Below are positions 58,024 through 64,000 of a stretch of DNA of 64,000 nt, one piece after another. Origin of the DNA: Edaphovirga cremea (GTDB taxonomy: Bacteria > Pseudomonadota > Gammaproteobacteria > Enterobacterales > Enterobacteriaceae); assembly GCF_003332275.1 (NCBI RefSeq), contig NZ_QOVA01000018.1:1-64000 (forward strand), read 5' to 3'. Numbering within the stretch: the stretch's first letter is position 1; each line of letters starts with the position of its first letter. The notes beneath the pieces are model-generated. The model was not told where the DNA came from. It did no database searches and saw only the letters and a program-made list of their open reading frames with translations. A program made the translations under genes and the position numbers.

Positions 58024-58917
58024 CTAGAGCGCTCCGGTGAATTTACCGACAATACCGATCACCACCGTCAGACCGATCAGCTTGACCGGCGAGAAGCCGC
58101 GTTTCATCAGGTAGAACACCAGCAGCGTGAAGCACAGCGGCAGCAGATTGGGCATCAGCTTATCGAGCACGTCTTTTTGCAGGGCGATGGTGGCTTTACC
58201 GGCGTGCATCACCAGCGGCGTTGAGAAGTGAACATAGGATGCGACCAGCGCACCAATGACCGTCATCCCGACTATCGACGCCGCATGGGAAATGTTCCGC
58301 GTGTGGGTCTTCAATAGCGCCATGGCGCTGGTGCCCGCCCGGTAGCCGTAATGCGCCAGCCCGAAACGCAGGCCAAAGTGCACGACGTTAAACAGCAGCA
58401 GAAACACGATCGGCCCGAACAGACTGCCTTGCAGGGCGAGCGACGCGCCGATCCCGGCGCAGATCGGCAGTAAGGTCAGCCAGAACATGGCGTCACCAAT
58501 CCCACCCAACGGCCCCATCAGGGCGACTTTGATGGCGCGGATGGTGGAGATCTTCTCTTTGCTGCGCTCCATCGCCAGCACCAGCCCGGAAAGGAAGGTG
58601 ACATCAAACGGATGGACGTTGATGAATTCCATATGCATTTTCATGGAGTTCGACAAGTCCTGCGGATTCTTGTGGATCTTGCGCAAGCCGGGGATCAGCG
58701 TGTACAACCAGCCGCCTGCCTGCATACGCTCATAGTTGAATGACGCCTGCAACAGCAGCGAGCGCCACGCCATGCGGTTGATGTCACCCCGGGTCAGCTC
58801 TGCGCCGGGTGCCGCATCCTGATAGTCATCCTGCTCAACCTGACTGGTTGCCAGCGCCTGCGCCATACGCGCTTCGGCTTTTGCGGACATCACGTCCTGG
58901 GTATCGTTAAATGCCAT
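58024..58917 (-). CDS. agaE: PTS system galactosamine/N-acetylgalactosamine-specific EIID
   Basis: 297 residues (E. coli AgaE 292). Mannose-family EIID: LTRGDINRMAWRSLLLQ-type opening, SFNYERMQAGGWLYTLIP, the gating motif GPLGGIGDAMFWLTLLPI, and NVVHFGLRFGLAHYGYR, ending in a membrane-spanning C-terminus. With AgaW it forms the membrane sugar channel. It starts inside the end of agaW (11-bp overlap), so the two are translationally coupled and made in step. Confidence 0.92.
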   Translation of the reverse strand: MAFNDTQDVMSAKAEARMAQALATSQVEQDDYQDAAPGAELTRGDINRMAWRSLLLQASFNYERMQAGGWLYTLIPGLRKIHKNPQDLSNSMKMHMEFINVHPFDVTFLSGLVLAMERSKEKISTIRAIKVALMGPLGGIGDAMFWLTLLPICAGIGASLALQGSLFGPIVFLLLFNVVHFGLRFGLAHYGYRAGTSAMALLKTHTRNISHAASIVGMTVIGALVASYVHFSTPLVMHAGKATIALQKDVLDKLMPNLLPLCFTLLVFYLMKRGFSPVKLIGLTVVIGIVGKFTGAL

Positions 58918-59692
58918 CTTCCATCTCCTGGGCCTTGCTGGCCGGTGCGGGGCGAACGCTGTCCTGTTCGGTGCGGGAACGGTTGAAAAAGTCGATCAAC
59001 GCGATAGCAAACGCACCGAGTGCGACGGCAATGATCGGCATATTGAGAAACGTGACGGAAATAAAACCGAGGATGAAATAGGCCACATAGGTTTTTTTCA
59101 TCATGATTTTCATCAGCAGCGAGAAGCCAATGGCCGGCATCATGCCGCCCGCAACGGCCAGCCCGTCCAACAGCCACTGCGGCGCTTTTTGCACCATGGC
59201 GCTGGCTGCGTCGGCACCGAAATAGACCGGCAGGAAAGCCACGATAAAGTAGAAGCAGAATAGAATAGTGATGCCGAGATAATTCACCCGCTCAATACCG
59301 CGCCAGTTCAGCTCTTGCACCATCCGATCGCAGCGGTGCATCATCGGTGAAAAGGCGGTAAACAGCAGCGTGATACAACCCTGTACGGCAATCGAAAAGG
59401 GCACGGCCACGCCAATGGCCACCTTGGGATCGGCATGGGTCAGGATGGCAAAAGCGGTACCAATCACGCCGCCGATAACCACGTTGGGCGGCTGTGCGCC
59501 TGCGAGCGGTACCATGCCCATCCAGACCAGTTCCAGCGTGCCGCCGACCAGTAAACCGGTCTGGAGATCGCCGAGAATCAGCCCTACCAGGGGGCCAATC
59601 ACGATAGGCCGGTGGATGTGCGTCAGCCCATTGAACAGGTCAACACCGGCAATGCCTGCCAGCAGACCAATCAGCAATGCGTCTGTAAACAT
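58907..59692 (-). CDS. agaW: PTS system galactosamine/N-acetylgalactosamine-specific EIIC
   Basis: 261 residues, a full-length mannose-family EIIC. In laboratory E. coli K-12 agaW is truncated to about half this size, so this copy looks intact. The family motif GLLVGGTLELVWMGMVPLAG is followed by PPNVVIGGVIGTAFAIL. Several membrane spans are present, with a charged cytosolic tail (residues about 240-261). GGAGG lies 6 bases before the ATG. The gene overlaps agaE and follows agaV by 11 bp. Confidence 0.92.
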   Translation of the reverse strand: MFTDALLIGLLAGIAGVDLFNGLTHIHRPIVIGPLVGLILGDLQTGLLVGGTLELVWMGMVPLAGAQPPNVVIGGVIGTAFAILTHADPKVAIGVAVPFSIAVQGCITLLFTAFSPMMHRCDRMVQELNWRGIERVNYLGITILFCFYFIVAFLPVYFGADAASAMVQKAPQWLLDGLAVAGGMMPAIGFSLLMKIMMKKTYVAYFILGFISVTFLNMPIIAVALGAFAIALIDFFNRSRTEQDSVRPAPASKAQEMEDGI

Positions 59693-59703
59693 GATGACCT
59701 CCG

Positions 59704-60186
59704 TTATGCCAGCAACCGGCTGATGGATTCAGCGGATTCATCGGGTACCCGGCGGACTTCGCAGGGGATGCCGAGCTGAATCAGCTCGCGGAATGTACTT
59801 TCGTCCTGCTCGTCCACCGACACCGTTTTATGGATCTGACGTTTGCCCTCGCTGAAATGCATGTTTCCGACATTGATGAAGTTGATTGGGACTCCACCTT
59901 TTATCAGCGTCAGTACGTCCTGCGGCGTCTTGCAGACGATAAAGATCTTCTGTCTGTCGGCGGCCTTATGAATGACATCAATGGTTTTCTGCAAGGTGAA
60001 ATAGCGGGTCTGGACGCCGTCAGCGACGACCATATCCATCAGGTTCTGCTGCACGGGGTCGCTGGCGGCCTCGTCATTGGCGACCAGCACCAGATTGGCG
60101 CCGAGCGTGTTGGTCCAGGTCACGCCAACCTGGCCGTGGACCAACCGGTTATCAATCCGGGTCATTAAAATATTGGGTGTCGACAT
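59704..60186 (-). CDS. agaV: PTS system galactosamine/N-acetylgalactosamine-specific EIIB
   Basis: 160 residues (E. coli AgaV 157). The phospho-acceptor His17 is in RIDNRLVHGQVGVTW. The blocks LVLVANDEAASDPVQQNLM, ADRQKIFIVCKTPQDVLTL and GGVPINFINVGNMHF are those of mannose-family EIIB proteins. It relays phosphate from AgaF to the incoming amino sugar. AGGAG precedes the ATG. Confidence 0.93.
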   Translation of the reverse strand: MSTPNILMTRIDNRLVHGQVGVTWTNTLGANLVLVANDEAASDPVQQNLMDMVVADGVQTRYFTLQKTIDVIHKAADRQKIFIVCKTPQDVLTLIKGGVPINFINVGNMHFSEGKRQIHKTVSVDEQDESTFRELIQLGIPCEVRRVPDESAESISRLLA

Positions 60187-60198
60187 GCTTCACTCCTG

Positions 60199-61371
60199 TT
60201 ATCTGTTTTTATGAGAGGCGAGCGGCGCAGAAAACGGGTAGATGTCGACCCCTTTCACCACTCTGTTGACTTCCCCGGTAGGGCATGGATTGTCGGGCGT
60301 CATTCCCAGCGCCAGCGATGTTTCGAAAGCCAGCATTTGCAAGAACATCAGGTAGGGGAACAGCAACCAGATGTCATCCAGTTCGCTGCCAAGGTCGGTG
60401 AATCCCTCACCGGGCAGACCGCTCAGCGCAACGATCTCCTGCGCCCGCCCGTCATGGCGCAACTCGCGCCACAGATCCAGATCGTAACGACGGCCATAGG
60501 GTTCGGCGGAAAGCATCATTACCACCAGCGTGTGCTGGTCGATCATGAATTTGGGGCCGTGGCGCAGGCCGAGCGAGGAGTCGAAACGGGTGGCAATGCG
60601 CCCGGCCGTCAGTTCCAGCATCTTCAGCGCGCCTTCTTCTGCGACGCCGGTAAAACAGCTGCCGCCGAGACACATCATCCGTTTAAAACCGCTGTTCGCC
60701 AGCGACTTCACCTGCGGCTGCCAGGCTATGCGCGCCTGCTCGCAGAGTTCCGCCATCTGTTCCAGAGGGCGCAGACTGTCGTTCAGCGCCAGCGGCCCCA
60801 GCAGCAGAGCCGTCGCCAGCGTCATGCAACTGAAACTGGAGGTCATGGCAAAACTCTGATCGTGCGAGCCCTGCGGCATGACCAGCGAGCAGACATGAGC
60901 GCGGCCTGCGGCATAGCGGGCCAGCGCGCCGTCCGGGTTACAGGTCAGCATCAAATGGCTGCACCGGGGCAGCAACTGATCGGCCAGCTCGACTGCCGCC
61001 ACGCTCTCCGGGCTGTTGCCAGAACGGCCATAGGAGACGAGCAGCGTGGGGCGCGACGGGTCGAGATATTGCAACGGGGAAGCGACAATGTCGGTCGTGC
61101 CATACGCCGCGACGTCCAGCCCGCACTCTTCACGCAGCCATGGCGCGATGGCGCGCCCGGCGAATGCCGAGGAACCGGCGCCGCACAGCACAATCTGCAC
61201 ATCGGGGTTCGCCAGCAGCGGAGCCAAAAAAGGCTGCCACTGCGCGGCGCTGTCGGTCAGCTCACGGTGAAGCTGTCGCCACAGCCGCGGTTGCTGCCAG
61301 ATTTCTCGTGCCGTGTGCTGCGCCTGACGTTCATGCAACTCAGCGTCGCGATAAGAAAACAGTTCACTCAT
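60199..61371 (-). CDS. agaS: Galactosamine-6-phosphate deaminase/isomerase AgaS
   Basis: 390 residues (E. coli AgaS 384) with two SIS domains: LCGAGSSAFAGRAIAPWLR and LLVSYGRSGNSPESVAAVELA in the first, and CLGGSCFTGVAEEGALKMLELTAG in the second (read in part). AgaS converts galactosamine-6-phosphate to tagatose-6-phosphate and ammonia. It overlaps the kbaZ stop by 4 bp (ATGA). Its position between kbaZ and the PTS genes differs from E. coli, where agaS follows agaEF. Confidence 0.92.
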   Translation of the reverse strand: MSELFSYRDAELHERQAQHTAREIWQQPRLWRQLHRELTDSAAQWQPFLAPLLANPDVQIVLCGAGSSAFAGRAIAPWLREECGLDVAAYGTTDIVASPLQYLDPSRPTLLVSYGRSGNSPESVAAVELADQLLPRCSHLMLTCNPDGALARYAAGRAHVCSLVMPQGSHDQSFAMTSSFSCMTLATALLLGPLALNDSLRPLEQMAELCEQARIAWQPQVKSLANSGFKRMMCLGGSCFTGVAEEGALKMLELTAGRIATRFDSSLGLRHGPKFMIDQHTLVVMMLSAEPYGRRYDLDLWRELRHDGRAQEIVALSGLPGEGFTDLGSELDDIWLLFPYLMFLQMLAFETSLALGMTPDNPCPTGEVNRVVKGVDIYPFSAPLASHKNR

Positions 61372-62663
61372 GCTAATGCTCCTTGGGGTTGAGGCTGACA
61401 GGCGTGGGCGTAGGTCAGGAGGACGCCGCGGATCTTGTCCAGCACCCAGTCATGTGGATCGTGGTTCAGCCGTCCCGCACTGACTGCCCGCGCCTGTTCG
61501 GGCAGATACTGACTGAGCAGCGCCAGCGGTACGGGCCGTTGACGCAGATTGCTCACCATGGTGTCGACGGCCTGCTGTACCTGCGGCTGCGGCCAGTAGT
61601 AACGCACCCGGTCGCTGAGGCTGTATTGCCGATCGATAAATTGCTGGTGGGGTGTACCGTGGTAGTAACGACGCCACTGTTCCGGTTGCTCATGCATCAC
61701 CTGTTCCAGCGTGTCGCACAGATGTGCCGCCTTCAGTTCGCCATTCCATTGGCGATCGATATGATCGAGGGCAAACAACGCTTCACGCAGCGCGAAGGTC
61801 AACGCCGGGCCGACCTTGAGAATGGCAAAGTGGTCGCGTACCAGTTGGCGGTAAGCGAGTGGCGTCTGGTAATCGGTGGAATGTGCCTCATACACCATGT
61901 GTGGCTGTGAGGTGATAAACCGGCTGAGTGCGGCCGCTTTCTCAGGCTGATAATGCACCACGCGGTGGTGATCGAATTCAACGCCGGGCTGGACCACCAG
62001 CGCAATGACCCGCGGCCAGACGTGCTCAAGACCGGCCTGCTGCCACGCGGCATGGTGAACCTGCAACGTTCGCGCCGCCGCGTCGGGGTGTGTGACCTGA
62101 ACGTCATCCAGCGTTTCCTGCGCCCCACCTGGAACCGGCACTTCGGTGCCAATCACATAGACCGGCGGTTCGCCCCCGGTACGCTGCCAACTGCGCTCGG
62201 CGATCTGGCACAGTCTGGCGGCGCGTGCTGCGACGTCATCATCACCCAGCGGGATCGGATCGCCCTGACAGGACATCGAACAGTCGAGGTGAATTTTGCG
62301 AAAACCGGCGGCGACGTAATCATCAATCAGGGTTTCGGCCAGTTGCATGGCCTCTTGCGCCGGGCGATCCTGCCACGCATTGGGACCCAAATGATCGCCG
62401 CCCAGCCAGACTCTGTCCCTTGGCAGGCCAAGGGTATCAGCCTGCGCCCACACGGCATCACGGAATTGCGCCGGTTGCATCCCGGTGTAGCCGCCGAACT
62501 GATTGACCTGATTGGAGGTGGCTTCAATCAGGACGGCGCTGTCGGTTTCCAGCGCCACGCGCAGGGCACTTTCCAGTACCCAGGGATGGGCGGAACAGAC
62601 CGAATAGATCCCTGCCGCGTCGCCTGCCTTGTGGCGTCGGATGAGGTGTTGTAAAGACTGCAT
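61368..62663 (-). CDS. kbaZ: D-tagatose-1,6-bisphosphate aldolase subunit KbaZ
   Basis: 431 residues (E. coli KbaZ 426). Not itself catalytic; it is needed for full activity and stability of KbaY. Conserved blocks: IEATSNQVNQFGGYTGM, GGDHLGPNAWQ, AGFRKIHLDCSMSCQGDPIP, YVIGTEVPVPGGAQETL, ALVVQPGVEFDH and VYEAHSTDYQTPLAYRQLV. The ATG at 62663 has GGGAG ahead; the frame is open 20 codons more, into agaR. It could be the paralogue GatZ, but the aga context decides. Confidence 0.93.
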   Translation of the reverse strand: MQSLQHLIRRHKAGDAAGIYSVCSAHPWVLESALRVALETDSAVLIEATSNQVNQFGGYTGMQPAQFRDAVWAQADTLGLPRDRVWLGGDHLGPNAWQDRPAQEAMQLAETLIDDYVAAGFRKIHLDCSMSCQGDPIPLGDDDVAARAARLCQIAERSWQRTGGEPPVYVIGTEVPVPGGAQETLDDVQVTHPDAAARTLQVHHAAWQQAGLEHVWPRVIALVVQPGVEFDHHRVVHYQPEKAAALSRFITSQPHMVYEAHSTDYQTPLAYRQLVRDHFAILKVGPALTFALREALFALDHIDRQWNGELKAAHLCDTLEQVMHEQPEQWRRYYHGTPHQQFIDRQYSLSDRVRYYWPQPQVQQAVDTMVSNLRQRPVPLALLSQYLPEQARAVSAGRLNHDPHDWVLDKIRGVLLTYAHACQPQPQGALA

Positions 62664-62697
62664 GGTGTCTCCCATGCGGGCAGATTGACCTGAAAGG

Positions 62698-63471
62698 TCA
62701 GTCGTCGGCGATGATGACCTCAACGCCGAGTTCGGTTAATGCCCGCTGATAGTTGTCGGGGATCCGACTGTCCGTGATCAGGCGATCAATCTGTCCTGCC
62801 TCACGGATCATGCAGAAGCTCTTGCGGCCGAATTTACTGGCATCGGCGACGGCGATAATCTCGCGCGACACCTCGCACATCACCCGGTTGAGGTGGGCTT
62901 CACCGGGATGTGGCGTGGTGATGCCCGCCGTCAGATCGAAACCGTCCACGCCAAGGAAGAGGGTATCGAAACGAAATTGCCGCAATTGCTGTTCTGCTGC
63001 CGGACCGTAGAGCGAATAGGAGTTCTGACGCACACTCCCGCCAAGCACCATCACCTCAACCTGATCAAATCCCGCCAGTTCATAGGCGATATTCAACGCA
63101 TTGGTCATCACCACCAGATCGCGCTTCCCTTGCAGGTGCGGCACAATTTGGGTGGTGGTAGATCCGGAATCCAGAATCAGCGCATTGCCGTCTTTGACAA
63201 AACTGGCGGCAACGGCAGCAATGCGCGATTTCACATCGCGGTTCATGCGGCCCTTGTCACGCAGCGGACGGTCAAAGGCAAACTGCTGATTGAGCATCGC
63301 ACCGCCGTAAGAGCGCAGCGCGCAGCCTTTCTGTTCCAGATAACGCAGATCATTACGAATGGTGACGGCGGATACGGCAAACAGCGTGCTGAGGTGTTCA
63401 ACACGCACGCTGCCTTCGTGACACAGCAAATCGATGATCTGCTCGCGGCGTTTTACGGTATCCATGGTCAT
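62698..63471 (-). CDS. agaR: DeoR-family repressor of the aga genes
   Basis: 257 residues (E. coli AgaR 269). N-terminal winged HTH (about 5-60): KRREQIIDLLCHEGSVRVEHLSTLF, then VSAVTIRNDLRYLEQKG and SYGGA (read in part). The DeoR C-terminal sensor has ILDSGSTTTQIVPHL, MTNALNIAYEL, GGSVRQNSYSLYG and LFLGVDGFD. It probably responds to an amino-sugar phosphate. It heads the operon, 34 bp before kbaZ, with candidate CTTTCG operators upstream, so it likely controls itself. A second ATG two codons in is an equally good start. Confidence 0.92.
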   Translation of the reverse strand: MTMDTVKRREQIIDLLCHEGSVRVEHLSTLFAVSAVTIRNDLRYLEQKGCALRSYGGAMLNQQFAFDRPLRDKGRMNRDVKSRIAAVAASFVKDGNALILDSGSTTTQIVPHLQGKRDLVVMTNALNIAYELAGFDQVEVMVLGGSVRQNSYSLYGPAAEQQLRQFRFDTLFLGVDGFDLTAGITTPHPGEAHLNRVMCEVSREIIAVADASKFGRKSFCMIREAGQIDRLITDSRIPDNYQRALTELGVEVIIADD

Positions 63472-63533
63472 CGTCGTTATGCTCCAGGTGGCGGAATCGG
63501 GGGATGATGCCCGACGCCAAAAGTGAATGATGG

Positions 63534-63550
63534 CTTTCGCTCTCTTTCGA
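63534..63550. promoter_or_regulatory. Direct CTTTCG repeats upstream of agaR
   Basis: CTTTCGC and CTTTCGA are spaced exactly 10 bp apart (63534 and 63544), one helical turn. CTTTC-type direct repeats are characteristic of AgaR and other DeoR-family operators. They lie 63-79 bp upstream of agaR. Confidence 0.5.
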
Positions 63551-63581
63551 CTTAATTACAGCAAAGGTTAGGGAGTGAAAT

Positions 63582-63597
63582 TGTGATCGCGCTTACA
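63582..63597. promoter_or_regulatory. Candidate CRP site upstream of agaR
   Basis: TGTGA-N6-TTACA matches 9 of the 10 core bases of the CRP consensus TGTGA-N6-TCACA. It lies about 110 bp upstream of agaR. Confidence 0.55.
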
Positions 63598-63627
63598 GGC
63601 CATTTTTTGGCCAAAAAGGGACAAAAA

Positions 63628-63656
63628 ACCTTTCGTTTTAAGATAAAGCGAAAGGT
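63628..63656. promoter_or_regulatory. Candidate AgaR operator, 13-bp inverted repeat
   Basis: ACCTTTCGTTTTA and TAAAGCGAAAGGT form an inverted repeat with one mismatch around AGA. It contains CTTTCG in both orientations. It is the most symmetrical site in the region. Confidence 0.55.
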
Positions 63657-63738
63657 AAAGAAGCATCATGCAAAAGGTCACAAATTTGGATCAGGGCAGG
63701 TGATTGCTCTCCTGACAGCCGATTGGGCAGCAGAAAAC

Positions 63739-63756
63739 CGAAAGCATCACCTTTCG
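63739..63756. promoter_or_regulatory. Candidate distal AgaR operator
   Basis: CGAAAG-CATCAC-CTTTCG is a perfect 6-bp inverted repeat of the same core motif, about 105 bp from the previous site. It points outward, unlike the 63628 site, where CTTTCG comes first. Confidence 0.45.
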
Positions 63757-63785
63757 TCTTGTTGCATGGGCGTTTTAGTTATCTC

Positions 63786-63801
63786 AGTGATCAAAGTCAC
63801 A
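63786..63801. promoter_or_regulatory. Second candidate CRP site
   Basis: AGTGA-N6-TCACA matches 9 of 10 core bases of the CRP consensus. It is 315 bp upstream of agaR, so it may serve a different promoter or a distal one. Confidence 0.45.
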
Positions 63802-63869
63802 AATTAGACATTCTGTAGAAATGGATAAAGGGAAAGGAATGGGAAAAACAGGAACCATCAGGGATTTTT

Positions 63870-63903
63870 TTTCAGCCATCCACAGCGGTGTGGATGGCTG
63901 AAA
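63870..63903. other. 15-bp perfect hairpin
   Basis: TTTCAGCCATCCACA and its exact complement flank a GCGG loop. An eight-base T-run lies on the left, which puts A residues after the stem on the minus strand and purines after it on the plus strand. It therefore does not fit a standard intrinsic terminator in either direction. Confidence 0.6.
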
Positions 63904-63957
63904 GAGAGTGCAAATAGCTATTCGCGCGATAAAACTGATTATGCGCGCGAGAACCAA

Positions 63958-64000
63958 CTAAACGCGATAGGCGGCCAGCAGATCTTCACCGTTGACTTTA
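63958..64000 (-). CDS. C-terminal end of a gene running off the window
   Basis: The minus strand gives an open frame ending KVNGEDLLAAYRV and a TAG stop at 63958. Only about 13 codons are inside the window. Composition is protein-like, but the product cannot be identified. The hairpin at 63870-63903 lies 55 bp downstream of its stop. Confidence 0.4.
   Translation of the reverse strand, partial: KVNGEDLLAAYRV

Overview
The window is chromosomal DNA from a gamma-proteobacterium of the order Enterobacterales. The menF-D-H-B-C-E, nrdA-nrdB-yfaE, ubiG, gyrA, rcsC and rcsD-rcsB blocks match the Escherichia coli products almost residue for residue and keep much of the E. coli neighbourhood. The gaps differ from E. 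coli: a small catalase lies where pmrD and the arn operon lie beside menE in E. coli, and an MFS gene and a giant adhesin locus lie where ompC sits next to rcsD. Together with a type I-secreted multirepeat adhesin, this suggests a soft-rot or plant-associated enterobacterium such as Pectobacteriaceae. The genus is inference only.

Layout. 0.3-1.3 kb: a DUF1097 membrane protein and elaB. 1.5-8.6 kb: the menaquinone operon menFDHBCE, converging on a small-subunit catalase gene (katA, 8.7-10.1 kb). 10.4-13.7 kb: yfaZ, tyrP (with a tandem pair of TyrR-box-like sites) and yfaY. 13.8-14.7 kb: a gene-free kilobase holding three diverged copies of a hairpin-forming intergenic repeat, one inverted. 14.75-18.5 kb (minus strand): nrdA-nrdB-yfaE for class Ia ribonucleotide reductase, with an NrdR box and a DnaA box upstream. 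19.0-22.7 kb: ubiG and gyrA, divergent. 22.8-29.2 kb: the Rcs phosphorelay, with rcsC converging on rcsD-rcsB, followed by an MFS transporter gene.

31.1-53.8 kb is the most striking region. A single 5,879-codon reading frame encodes a Bap-type adhesin: an N-terminal prefix domain, about 54 immunoglobulin-like repeats, and a C-terminal type I secretion signal. Seven 1,212-bp super-repeats, each of four Ig-like domains, run in perfect register from 32,240 to 40,723. The adhesin is followed by its dedicated secretion genes: a TolC-like outer-membrane protein, a LapB/HlyB-type ABC exporter and an HlyD-type adaptor. A strong terminator sits between the adhesin and the secretion genes.

53.9-56.6 kb: an EamA transporter, a yaaI-like periplasmic protein and an unrecognised two-gene unit. 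56.7-63.5 kb (minus strand): a complete agaR-kbaZ-agaS-agaVWEF-kbaY cluster for uptake and breakdown of galactosamine or N-acetylgalactosamine, with candidate AgaR and CRP sites upstream of agaR. The window ends inside an unidentified minus-strand gene. No tRNA, rRNA, CRISPR array, prophage or insertion sequence was seen.
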